Shown: positions 1 through 5,869 of the stretch, in pieces
Position numbering within the stretch: position 1 is the stretch's first letter
Layout of the letters: each line of letters starts with the position of its first letter
Assembly (NCBI GenBank): GCA_026225435.1
Contig: JAMFST010000476.1
Coordinates: 1-7,098, forward strand
Direction: 5' to 3'
DNA from: Labilithrix luteola
Lineage (GTDB): Bacteria > Myxococcota_A > Polyangia > Polyangiales > Polyangiaceae
Length of the DNA: 7,098 nucleotides
Notes under the pieces: generated by a model
Database searches by the model: none
What the model was told of the DNA's origin: nothing
What the model saw: only the letters and a program-made list of their open reading frames with translations
Program-made: the position numbers and the translations under genes

Positions 1-1
1 C

Positions 2-835
2 GCGCACGCCGTCTGCACCAGCTGCCACACGCCGCACGATCCCGGCGCGGCCGCGTCGTCGTGCACCACCTGCCACGCCAGCATCCAGGTGAGCCACGGG
101 ACCAAGGACGCCTGCGTGAATTGCCACGAAGCGCACCCGACCGATCACGGGCTCGCCGCGACGACCAAGGTGAACACGTGCACGAGCTGCCACGCGGCCA
201 TCGCCCACACCGACAACGCCGCGCACGCGGGCGGCGTCCTCTGCAGCAGCTGCCACAAGGAGCACGACTTCGATCCGCCGAAGACCGAGGTCGCCAAGCT
301 CGCGCTCTGCACCAGCTGCCACGCGCGCGAAGCGTCGCTCACGGCCACCAACCCGGGGCACGAGGAGTGCGTCGGCTGCCACGGACCGTCGGCTCACGCG
401 CCGATCGCGGTGCCGAGCTGCAGCTCCTGCCACAAGGCGGAGCAGAGCACCGCGCCCAAGGGGCACCAGGCGTGCGAGAGCTGCCACGAGCCGCACAGCG
501 GGGAGCACCTGGCGAAGGCGACCTGCGCCTCCTGCCACGAGAACAAGACGAAGGGGCCGCACCAAGCGGTCGCCGGCGGCTGCGCCACCTGCCATCGACC
601 GCACGGACCGAAAGGGCCGGCTGCGCCTCCCGTCTGCGCGACCTGCCACCAGGTGAAGGACCTGCCGGCGCTCCACTCGGTTCCGGCGCACGCCGCCGCC
701 TGCGCCAGCTGCCACTCCTCGCACGATGGCCCGCGCTCCGATCGCGCCACCTGCACCACCGGCTGCCACGCCGACCGCCGCACGCATCAGCCACAGGCGG
801 CGTTGTGCGCGGGTTGTCATGTGTTCCGGCGGTAA
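2..835 (+). CDS. Multiheme c-type cytochrome, 3' part (15 heme motifs visible)
   Basis: The reading frame is open from the window edge and ends in TAA, so the start and any signal peptide lie upstream; 277 residues are visible. Fourteen CXXCH heme c attachment motifs begin at bases 14, 62, 113, 179, 242, 308, 368, 419, 473, 524, 581, 635, 701 and 806, and one CX3CH (CTTGCH) begins at 752. That is roughly one heme per 18 residues. The motifs recur every 15-25 residues with extra His residues between them that could be distal ligands, as in the doubled-CXXCH / cytochrome c3-like families. Such proteins carry electrons across the periplasm or at the cell surface to terminal reductases, metals or outer-membrane conduits. 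No membrane segment is visible in this part, and the last heme motif lies five codons before the stop. The electron partner cannot be told from this fragment. A GTG at 89 is only an internal codon, since heme motifs precede it in frame. Confidence 0.9.
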   Translation, partial: AHAVCTSCHTPHDPGAAASSCTTCHASIQVSHGTKDACVNCHEAHPTDHGLAATTKVNTCTSCHAAIAHTDNAAHAGGVLCSSCHKEHDFDPPKTEVAKLALCTSCHAREASLTATNPGHEECVGCHGPSAHAPIAVPSCSSCHKAEQSTAPKGHQACESCHEPHSGEHLAKATCASCHENKTKGPHQAVAGGCATCHRPHGPKGPAAPPVCATCHQVKDLPALHSVPAHAAACASCHSSHDGPRSDRATCTTGCHADRRTHQPQAALCAGCHVFRR

Positions 836-852
836 CGCCGTGTTTCCTTGCG

Positions 853-867
853 TTCGGCTCAGCCGAA
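853..867. repeat. Inverted repeat between cytochrome and kinase genes
   Basis: TTCGGCT-C-AGCCGAA is a perfect dyad with 7-bp arms in the 47-bp gap between the cytochrome stop and the kinase start. It could be an operator or a short hairpin (6-bp stem, 3-nt loop). There is no T-run after it, so it does not look like a standard intrinsic terminator. Confidence 0.45.
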
Positions 868-882
868 GACCACGGTGTGTCC

Positions 883-1971
883 ATGCTCGCTGAGTTCATC
901 ATCGCGAACCGCGAGGCGATCATCGCGCAGACGCGCGCACGCGTCGCGCTGCGGATGTCGCCGCGTCCCACGGCGACGGAGCTCTCGCGAGGCATCCCCA
1001 TCTTCTTGACGCAGCTGGTGAAGGCTCTCGAGGTCGCCCGCTCGAGCGATGTCGTCGACCACCAGCGGATCACCGACAGCGCGGCGATCCACGGGCGCGA
1101 GCTCTTCCAGCTGGGGCTGACCATCGCCCAGGTGGTCCACGACTACGGCGACGTGTGCCAGGTCGTCACCGAGCAGGCGATGAACCAGAGCGCGGCGATC
1201 GGGACCGAGCAGTTTCGCACGCTGAACCTGTGTCTCGACGACGCCATCGCCGGCGCCGTCACCGAGTACACCCGCCTGCGCGAGAGCGGTATCGAGGAGC
1301 AACGCCAGGAGCACCTGGCCGATCTGTCCCACGAGCTGCGCAACGTGCTCAACGTGGCGGTGCTCGCGTTCGAGAGCATCAGGGTGGGGCGCGTCGCCGT
1401 CGGCGGCAGCACCGGCGCCTTGCTCGCTCGTAGCCTCATGCAGCTGCGTGATCTCTCCGACCGGTCACTCGCCGACATCAGGCTCGTCGCGCAGCACCAC
1501 TACGCGGAGGTCTTCTCCGTCGCGTCCTTCCTCGAGGACCTCGAGGTCGGCTCGCTCCTGCAGGCGCGGGCGCGCGACCTCGTGCTCGACATCGGGCCGG
1601 TCGACCGCGACGTGCAGATCGAAGGGGACCGCCAGATCCTCACCGCGGTGCTCGCCAACCTGCTGCAGAACGCCTTCAAGTTCACGCTCCCCGCGACCCG
1701 GATCTCGCTGACGACGAGGGTGACCGCCGGCCGCGTGTTCTTCGACGTCGCGGACCACTGCGGTGGGCTGCCGCCGGGGCGGGCGGAGGAGCTGTTCCAC
1801 CGCTTCGAGCAGCGCGGCGCCGACCGCACCGGCTCCGGGCTCGGGCTGTCGATCGCGCTCAAGGGCGCCCAGGCGAACCACGGCGAGCTCGGCGTCCGCG
1901 ACATCCCGGGCACCGGCTGCGTCTTCACGCTCGACCTGCCCACGTACCTGCCGCCGCCGAGCGCGGGCTGA
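883..1971 (+). CDS. Soluble sensor histidine kinase
   Basis: The protein has 362 residues and should autophosphorylate on His and pass the phosphate to a response regulator. Residues 1-125 form a helical N-terminal region resembling the RsbRD N-terminal type (tentative). The HisKA H-box is near 145-155, with the phospho-acceptor His at about 150 in SHELRN. The ATPase domain follows: an N-box with Asn259/Asn263 in NLLQNAFKF, a G1 box at about 291 (DHCGGLP, a variant of DxGxG) and a G2 box GSGLGL at 317-322. I see no transmembrane segment, so it should act in the cytoplasm. No receiver domain is attached and no regulator adjoins it; the NtrC-type regulator at 4481-5866 is a possible partner. 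ATG 883 was chosen; GTG 877 in the same frame is an alternative, and neither has a strong Shine-Dalgarno. It lies 47 bp after the cytochrome on the same strand and could be cotranscribed with it. Confidence 0.85.
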   Translation: MLAEFIIANREAIIAQTRARVALRMSPRPTATELSRGIPIFLTQLVKALEVARSSDVVDHQRITDSAAIHGRELFQLGLTIAQVVHDYGDVCQVVTEQAMNQSAAIGTEQFRTLNLCLDDAIAGAVTEYTRLRESGIEEQRQEHLADLSHELRNVLNVAVLAFESIRVGRVAVGGSTGALLARSLMQLRDLSDRSLADIRLVAQHHYAEVFSVASFLEDLEVGSLLQARARDLVLDIGPVDRDVQIEGDRQILTAVLANLLQNAFKFTLPATRISLTTRVTAGRVFFDVADHCGGLPPGRAEELFHRFEQRGADRTGSGLGLSIALKGAQANHGELGVRDIPGTGCVFTLDLPTYLPPPSAG

Positions 1972-1977
1972 GCACCG

Positions 1978-2997
1978 TCAGGCGGCGAAGTCGAGGACGA
2001 CCCGCGCCGGGACGTCGCCGTGCTGGAGCCGGTCGAAGATCGCGTTGAGCGCGGACAGCGGCTGGAGCTCGATGTCGGCCTTCACCTTCCCCGCGGCCGC
2101 AAAGGCGAGCGCCTCGATCATGTCGCGCCGCGTGCCGACGAAGGACCCGCGGATGGTGATGCACTGGGCGACCACGTCGAAGAGCGGCACGGGGAACTCG
2201 CCCGGCGGCAGACCGACGAGCACGCAGGTGCCGCGCCGTCGCGCCATGGCGATCCCCTGCTTGAACGCGGAGAGCGACGGCGCGGTGATGAGCACGCCAT
2301 GCGCGCCGCCACCGGTGGCCTTCTTCAAGGCGGCGACAGGATCGCCGTGGGTGACGTTGATGCCGACCTCGGCCCCCAGCTTCTTCGCGTGCGCGAGCTT
2401 GCCGTCGTCGATGTCGACCGCGCACACCTGCAGCCCCATCGCCTTGGCGTACTGGATGGCCAGGTGGCCGAGACCGCCCACGCCGGAGATGGCGATCCAT
2501 TCGCCCGGTCGCGCGCCCGTCTCCTTGATCCCCTTGTAGCTGGTCAGTCCGGCGCAGATGAGCGGCGCCGCTTCGCTGGCCGACAGCCCCTCGGGGATGT
2601 GGGCGACGTAGTCCGGATCGGCGAGCACGTACTCGGCGAAGCCGCCGTTCCTCGTGTAGCCGCCGAACTGCGCTTCCGGGCAGACCGTCTCCTCCCCCGC
2701 GAGGCAGAACTCGCAGTGACCGCAGGCGGAGTAGAGCCAGGGAATGCCGACCCGGTCTCCGGCACGCGCCGTGCGGACGCCGGCGCCCACCGCGGTGACG
2801 ACGCCGATGGCCTCGTGGCCGGGGATGAAGGGGAGCGTCGGCTTGATCGGCCAGTCTCCGCGCGCCGCGTGCAGGTCCGTGTGACAGACACCGCACGCCT
2901 CGGTCTTGACCAGGATCTGACCGGCGCCAACCGTGGGTACAGGCATCTCCCGCATCACCAGGGGCTTCCCGAATTGCTCGACCACCGCTGCTTGCAT
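1978..2997 (-). CDS. adhP: Zinc-dependent alcohol dehydrogenase, AdhP type
   Basis: The enzyme interconverts primary alcohols and aldehydes with NAD, a cytoplasmic fermentation or detoxification step. With the start at 2997 it has 339 residues, close to the 336 of E. coli AdhP, which also begins M-x-AAVV. Catalytic zinc ligands are Cys38 (CGVCHTD), His61-Glu62 (PGHE) and Cys148 (ICAGLTSYKG). Structural zinc ligands are Cys92, 95, 98 and 106 (ACGHCEFC...C). The Rossmann loop GVGGLG is at 172-177, and Asp195 at the end of the second strand favours NAD over NADP. Alternative in-frame starts are ATG 3009 and GTG 3021. I prefer 2997 because it matches the family N-terminus and leaves a 16-nt leader after the predicted sigma-54 start site; no good Shine-Dalgarno is visible for any of them. 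It is convergent with the kinase gene, 6 bp apart. The upstream promoter and composite dyad element suggest activator-dependent expression. Confidence 0.93.
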   Translation of the reverse strand: MQAAVVEQFGKPLVMREMPVPTVGAGQILVKTEACGVCHTDLHAARGDWPIKPTLPFIPGHEAIGVVTAVGAGVRTARAGDRVGIPWLYSACGHCEFCLAGEETVCPEAQFGGYTRNGGFAEYVLADPDYVAHIPEGLSASEAAPLICAGLTSYKGIKETGARPGEWIAISGVGGLGHLAIQYAKAMGLQVCAVDIDDGKLAHAKKLGAEVGINVTHGDPVAALKKATGGGAHGVLITAPSLSAFKQGIAMARRRGTCVLVGLPPGEFPVPLFDVVAQCITIRGSFVGTRRDMIEALAFAAAGKVKADIELQPLSALNAIFDRLQHGDVPARVVLDFAA

Positions 2998-3022
2998 CGT
3001 CGTGTTCATGAACGGGTGCACC

Positions 3023-3038
3023 GAGCACGAAGGGTGCC
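3023..3038 (-). promoter_or_regulatory. Candidate sigma-54 (-24/-12) promoter for the alcohol dehydrogenase
   Basis: On the minus strand the sequence CGGCACCCTTCGTGCT has GG and GC separated by exactly 10 bases and matches the TGGCAC-N5-TTGCA pattern at GGCAC and TGC(T). The predicted start site is near 3013, giving a 16-nt leader to ATG 2997. GG-N10-GC occurs by chance in GC-rich DNA; support comes from the GGCAC and TGCT extensions and from the upstream dyad module. Confidence 0.5.
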
Positions 3039-3131
3039 GTCGGGGCGAAGGACCGCTCCTTGCGTGGTCGTCGCCGCGAGGGATCTTTCATGAACCAGAG
3101 TCGATCAGCACCATCCGCGTCTCGCGCTGAC

Positions 3132-3165
3132 GGTGCACGAGGTGCGCGGGCATGCAGGACCTGCA
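3132..3165 (-). promoter_or_regulatory. Composite double-dyad element upstream of adhP (candidate enhancer site)
   Basis: Read on the minus strand (toward adhP) this is TGCAGG-N3-TGCA-N6-CGCAC-N4-TGCACC. The first dyad, TGCAGG-T-CCTGCA at 3165-3153, is a perfect palindrome. The second, CGCAC-CTC-GTGCA at 3146-3134, starts 19 bp later. The same arrangement with identical spacings occurs at 4362-4395 before the response regulator gene. It sits about 121-152 bp upstream of the predicted adhP start site, a normal distance for a sigma-54 activator site. The binding protein is inferred to be the NtrC-type regulator in this window. Confidence 0.6.
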
Positions 3166-3187
3166 CGGCTTCGCGCCGCGGCGCTGC

Positions 3188-3613
3188 TCAGCGAACGACG
3201 TAGACGCAGCGGTCCGCGTGGTCGACGACCTTGGCGGAGGTCGTCCCGAGGACGCGGTCGAGCCCATGGTACCGGTGGGCACCCACGATGATCAGATCGA
3301 CGGCGAGGTCGCGGCCGGCCTGGCAGATCGCCTCCCACGGTCGACCGATGGCGACCTGGGCCGGTTCCCGGACCGAGAGCGGCAGGTAGGCCACGAGCTC
3401 CTCCACGGCTTCGAGCGCTTCTCGCCGCCAGCACTCGATCACCTCCCGCGGCTCGCGCCGGAGGATGTCGGCCGCCGTCTGGTGCTCGTAGGGCAGGGCG
3501 ATCGCCCGGAAGGGGATGAGCGAGCCGTGGAGCGCGGCACGAAGCGCCTCCGCGCGCAGGACCACGGCGTCGGCCGCAGGGGAGTCATCGAGGCACAGGA
3601 GGATGCGTTGCAC
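3188..3613 (-). CDS. Universal stress protein, single domain
   Basis: This 141-residue protein is a single UspA-fold domain: an N-terminal strand with acidic pair (ILLCLDDSPAA), then DLIIVGAHRYHGLDRVLGTT and a terminal VYVVR strand. Family members bind ATP or act as stress-response chaperone-like regulators in the cytoplasm. The usual nucleotide loop G-x2-G-x9-G-S/T is degenerate: Arg replaces the second Gly and the loop looks one residue short, so ATP binding is doubtful. The start is GTG 3613: two in-frame TGA codons lie just upstream, and GAAGG (3620-3624) is spaced 6 nt from the GTG. It is divergent from the next USP across 96 bp. It precedes adhP on the same strand with a 190-bp gap, and adhP appears to have its own promoter. 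Confidence 0.85.
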   Translation of the reverse strand: MQRILLCLDDSPAADAVVLRAEALRAALHGSLIPFRAIALPYEHQTAADILRREPREVIECWRREALEAVEELVAYLPLSVREPAQVAIGRPWEAICQAGRDLAVDLIIVGAHRYHGLDRVLGTTSAKVVDHADRCVYVVR

Positions 3614-3619
3614 ATCGAG

Positions 3620-3624
3620 CCTTC
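3620..3624 (-). promoter_or_regulatory. Ribosome binding site of the minus-strand USP
   Basis: GAAGG is spaced 6 nt from GTG 3613. With the two in-frame TGA codons just upstream, it fixes this GTG as the start. Confidence 0.65.
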
Positions 3625-3656
3625 ATCACGAGGCGTGCCAGGAGACGCACCCGCCG

Positions 3657-3672
3657 TGGCACGTTCGATGCT
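3657..3672 (+). promoter_or_regulatory. Sigma-54 (-24/-12) promoter of the plus-strand USP
   Basis: TGGCACGTTCGATGCT carries a perfect -24 element (TGGCACG) and a good -12 element (TGCT); GG (3658-3659) and GC (3670-3671) are exactly 10 bases apart. The predicted start site is near 3683, leaving a 27-nt leader with a strong Shine-Dalgarno before ATG 3710. Confidence 0.72.
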
Positions 3673-3683
3673 GGATGGGTGTC

Positions 3684-3696
3684 GCTCGATTCGAGC
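3684..3696. repeat. Short palindrome at the predicted USP transcription start
   Basis: GCTCGA-T-TCGAGC is a perfect 13-bp dyad lying just after the predicted +1 and ending one base before the Shine-Dalgarno. It could be an operator or a leader hairpin, but chance is possible. Confidence 0.3.
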
Positions 3697-3697
3697 C

Positions 3698-3704
3698 GAA
3701 GGAG
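3698..3704 (+). promoter_or_regulatory. Ribosome binding site of the plus-strand USP
   Basis: GAAGGAG is spaced 5 nt from ATG 3710. It settles the start against earlier in-frame codons in a frame that stays open upstream to about 3152. Confidence 0.8.
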
Positions 3705-3709
3705 ATTCC

Positions 3710-4354
3710 ATGCCCGCTTCCCCCATGCCCGCCGCGCGCCCCTTCACCGTGGTGGTCGGCGTCGATTTTTCCCCGTCCTCTGACCGCGCCCTCGCCACGG
3801 CGCGGACGCTCTGCAAGCTCTCGGGTCGTGGACAGCTTCACGTCGTGCACGCGGTCTCGCTGGTGGCGCTCAGCTCGGGGATAGCCGAAGCGCCCATCGT
3901 CGCGTCGCAAGTCGAGGCCGAGCTGGTGGCGGCGGCGCGCACCCGGCTCAGCGCATCCGTTCCGCTCCCTGAGGGGAGCCCCTGGAGCGAGGTCACCGTT
4001 CACGTCGAGACGGGGATCGCCCACGACATCCTCACAGCGGTCGCGCGCGATTGCGGCGCTGATCTCGTCGTCGTCGGCACGCGCGGGCTACGGGGGCTCG
4101 AGCGCGTGTTCACCTCTTCCGTCTCCGAGCGCGTGGCCCGGGACGCGCCGTGCTCCGTCCTCACGGTCCGTCCGCGCGAGATCACCGCGGAAGAGACCGT
4201 CGAGGCCGGATGCCCGGAGTGCATTGCCGCCACCGCCGCAAACGGCGCCATCTACACGCGCTGCTCGCGCCACCAGGAGCGGCGGGTCCACGCGCACACC
4301 TACACGGACCTCGGCGACGCCATGCGCGCACCGACCGACGCGTTCTCCTTCTGA
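3710..4354 (+). CDS. Universal stress protein with C-terminal Cys/His tail
   Basis: The protein has 214 residues: a UspA-fold domain at about 12-151 (VVVGVDFSPSS at the start, then DLVVVGTRGLRGLERVFTSS and VLTVRP) plus a 60-residue tail not found in ordinary 140-150 residue USPs. The tail holds Cys168 and Cys171 (CPEC), then Cys185 and His188 (CSRH): a CX2C-X13-CX2H pattern that could bind zinc or act as a thiol redox switch, followed by a His-containing basic stretch. The ATP loop G-x2-G-x9-G-S keeps the first glycines, but the last Gly is Ser. Expression is probably sigma-54-dependent through the promoter at 3657-3672. It is divergent from one USP gene and lies 126 bp before the sigma-54 response regulator on the same strand. 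The stress signal it answers cannot be read from the sequence. Confidence 0.88.
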   Translation: MPASPMPAARPFTVVVGVDFSPSSDRALATARTLCKLSGRGQLHVVHAVSLVALSSGIAEAPIVASQVEAELVAAARTRLSASVPLPEGSPWSEVTVHVETGIAHDILTAVARDCGADLVVVGTRGLRGLERVFTSSVSERVARDAPCSVLTVRPREITAEETVEAGCPECIAATAANGAIYTRCSRHQERRVHAHTYTDLGDAMRAPTDAFSF

Positions 4355-4361
4355 CGGGATG

Positions 4362-4395
4362 TGCAGGCGGTGCACGTCGGCGCACTATCTGCACC
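4362..4395 (+). promoter_or_regulatory. Composite double-dyad element upstream of the response regulator (candidate autoregulatory enhancer)
   Basis: TGCAGG-N3-TGCA-N6-CGCAC-N4-TGCACC, with half-sites starting at 4362, 4371, 4381 and 4390. It aligns without gaps to the element before adhP, about 24 of 34 positions being identical, in the same orientation relative to transcription. It begins 7 bp after the USP stop and lies about 70-102 bp upstream of the predicted regulator start site. Confidence 0.6.
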
Positions 4396-4437
4396 CGGCG
4401 CCAGCGTGAGACGACGATGAACAGCCCGTGATCGCGC

Positions 4438-4453
4438 TGGCCGCGAGGTTGCA
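4438..4453 (+). promoter_or_regulatory. Sigma-54 (-24/-12) promoter of the response regulator
   Basis: TGGCCGCGAGGTTGCA matches TGGC at -24 and has a perfect TTGCA at -12, with GG (4439-4440) and GC (4451-4452) 10 bases apart. The predicted start site is near 4464, giving a 17-nt leader to ATG 4481. This makes the upstream in-frame GTG at 4463 an unlikely start. Confidence 0.65.
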
Positions 4454-4480
4454 ACGTCGCGCGTGCACCATGGTGACTCC

Positions 4481-5866
4481 ATGACGACCAGAAGCCCGAA
4501 AGCCCGCCTCCTGGTCGTCGACGACGAGCCGGGCACGCTGAGCGCGCTCGAGACCCTGCTCCGGCGGTCGGGCTACGAGGTGCTCACCGCGGAGGACGGG
4601 GCGCAGGCGCTCGAGCGCTTCGCCGACAGCGCCGCGGACGTCGTCATCACCGACGTCGGCATGCCGCGGATGAGCGGCATCGAGCTGCTCGAGAACCTGC
4701 GCAAGCAGGACCCCGCCTTGCCGGTGATCGTCTGCACCGCGTCGGACGACGTCACCACCGCCGTCGCGGCGATGCGCGCAGGGGCCGAGAACTACCTGAC
4801 CAAGCCGGTCGACGTCGCGGCCCTCGTCATCGCCATCGAGCGGGCGCTCGAGGGGCGGCAGCTCAAGGCGGAAGCGGAGAACCTTCGCCGTCAGCTCCGC
4901 GACCGTGACGCCACCGGTCTGCAAGGGCTGGTGGGGACGAGCCCGCCGATGCAGAACGTCTACCGGATCGCCCGGCAGGTCGCTGGCGCGCGGGCCACGG
5001 TGCTCATCACCGGCGAGAGCGGGACCGGCAAGGGGGATCTGGCCCGAGCGATCCACGCCCTCGGCCCGCGCGCGGTCGAGCCCTTCGTCTCGCTCCATTG
5101 CGCGGCGCTCGCCGAGTCGCTCCTGGAGAGTGAGCTCTTCGGCCACGAGAAAGGCAGCTTCACTGGCGCCGACAAGCGCCGCGTCGGGCGCTTCGAGCAG
5201 GCCAACCGCGGCACGCTGTTCCTCGACGAGATCGGGGAGATCCCGATGGCGACGCAGACGAAGCTGCTCCGCGTCCTGCAGGAGCGCACCTTCGAGCGGG
5301 TCGGCGGGAACGAATCGGTCCACACCGACGTGCGCGTCGTCGCCGCGACCAATCGCGATCTCGTCGCCGACGTGAGCAGCGGCCGCTTTCGCGAGGACCT
5401 CTTCTACCGGCTCAACGTGGTGCGCATCGAGATGCCCCCGCTGCGCCTGCGCGGATCGGACGTGGTGGCGCTGGCCGAACACTTCCTTCACCGCTTCGCC
5501 ACCGAGAACCACAAGCGACTCGGTGGCTTCACCGATGGCGCGCGCGCCAAGCTCCTCGCTCACCGCTGGCCCGGCAACGTCCGCGCGCTGGAGAACGCCG
5601 TCGAGCGGGCGGTGGTGCTCTGCGCCGGCTCCGTCGTCGACGAGAGCGATCTGCCCTTCGAGGCCGCGCCGGATCCGCTCGGAGGAATCCGCGTCCCCGG
5701 CGCCACGATGGCCGAGGTCGAGCGCTACACCATCGTGACCACCCTCGACGCCGTCGGCGGATCGACGGCCAAGGCTGCGGAGCTGCTCGACGTGAGCGTG
5801 CGCACCATCCAGTACCGGCTCAACGAGTACCGGCTCGGTCGCACGCGCGCGGACAACTCCTCCTGA
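4481..5866 (+). CDS. NtrC-family sigma-54-dependent response regulator
   Basis: The protein has 461 residues in three domains. The receiver is at 8-120, with acidic pair Asp14-Asp15, phospho-acceptor Asp58 (ITDVGMP), Thr86 and Lys108 (TKP). The AAA+ domain is at about 155-390, with Walker A GESGTGKG at 178-185, Walker B LFLDEIGE (Asp249-Glu250), and the sigma-54 contact loop GSFTGA at 225-230. The C-terminal Fis-type helix-turn-helix is at about 427-452 ([19 protein letters not shown]). After phosphorylation it should oligomerise on enhancer DNA and use ATP to open sigma-54 promoters. Two departures from consensus are Ser for Ala in GAFTGA and Gly for the usual Glu after the Walker A lysine. 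All catalytic residues I can check are present, so it should be active. Its gene has its own -24/-12 promoter and composite element, suggesting autoregulation. It ends 3 bp from the convergent split-barrel gene. GTG 4463 is the alternative start. Confidence 0.93.
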   Translation: MTTRSPKARLLVVDDEPGTLSALETLLRRSGYEVLTAEDGAQALERFADSAADVVITDVGMPRMSGIELLENLRKQDPALPVIVCTASDDVTTAVAAMRAGAENYLTKPVDVAALVIAIERALEGRQLKAEAENLRRQLRDRDATGLQGLVGTSPPMQNVYRIARQVAGARATVLITGESGTGKGDLARAIHALGPRAVEPFVSLHCAALAESLLESELFGHEKGSFTGADKRRVGRFEQANRGTLFLDEIGEIPMATQTKLLRVLQERTFERVGGNESVHTDVRVVAATNRDLVADVSSGRFREDLFYRLNVVRIEMPPLRLRGSDVVALAEHFLHRFATENHKRLGGFTDGARAKLLAHRWPGNVRALENAVERAVVLCAGSVVDESDLPFEAAPDPLGGIRVPGATMAEVERYTIVTTLDAVGGSTAKAAELLDVSVRTIQYRLNEYRLGRTRADNSS

Positions 5867-5869
5867 CGT

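Noticed and set aside
1..840. Regularly spaced repeats resembling a CRISPR or tandem repeat array
   Set aside because: The periodicity comes from CXXCH codons (TGC-N6-TGC-CAC) with variable spacing and diverged sequence between them.
61..882. Open plus-strand frame continuous with the kinase, which could extend the kinase by about 270 residues
   Set aside because: It is Arg/Pro/His-rich and overlaps the cytochrome, whose frame has regular CXXCH motifs. Absence of stops is expected at this GC content.
3053..3061. Strong Shine-Dalgarno-like AAGGAGCGG on the minus strand upstream of adhP
   Set aside because: It lies more than 40 bases from the nearest usable start and upstream of the predicted promoter.
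1925..3166. Long minus-strand frame of 413 codons across the alcohol dehydrogenase region
   Set aside because: It is a low-complexity Arg/Ala/Gly-rich translation in a shifted frame; the AdhP frame carries all catalytic motifs.
3173..3184. GCGCCGCGGCGC palindrome just after the minus-strand USP stop as a terminator
   Set aside because: It has no loop and no following T-run; short GC palindromes are common at this composition.
3625..3640. TGGCACGCCTCGTGAT on the minus strand as a sigma-54 promoter for the 3188-3613 USP
   Set aside because: The -24 half is perfect, but the -12 has GA instead of GC, and the start site would fall about 2 nt from the GTG, leaving the Shine-Dalgarno untranscribed.
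3634..3663. Inverted repeat CGTGCCA-N16-TGGCACG between the divergent USP genes as an operator
   Set aside because: One arm is the -24 element of the plus-strand promoter, so half of the match is already explained. The other arm has no supporting evidence.
4385..5563. Minus-strand frame of 392 codons opposite the sigma-54 regulator
   Set aside because: It is antisense to an intact regulator with conserved motifs and has no recognisable domain.
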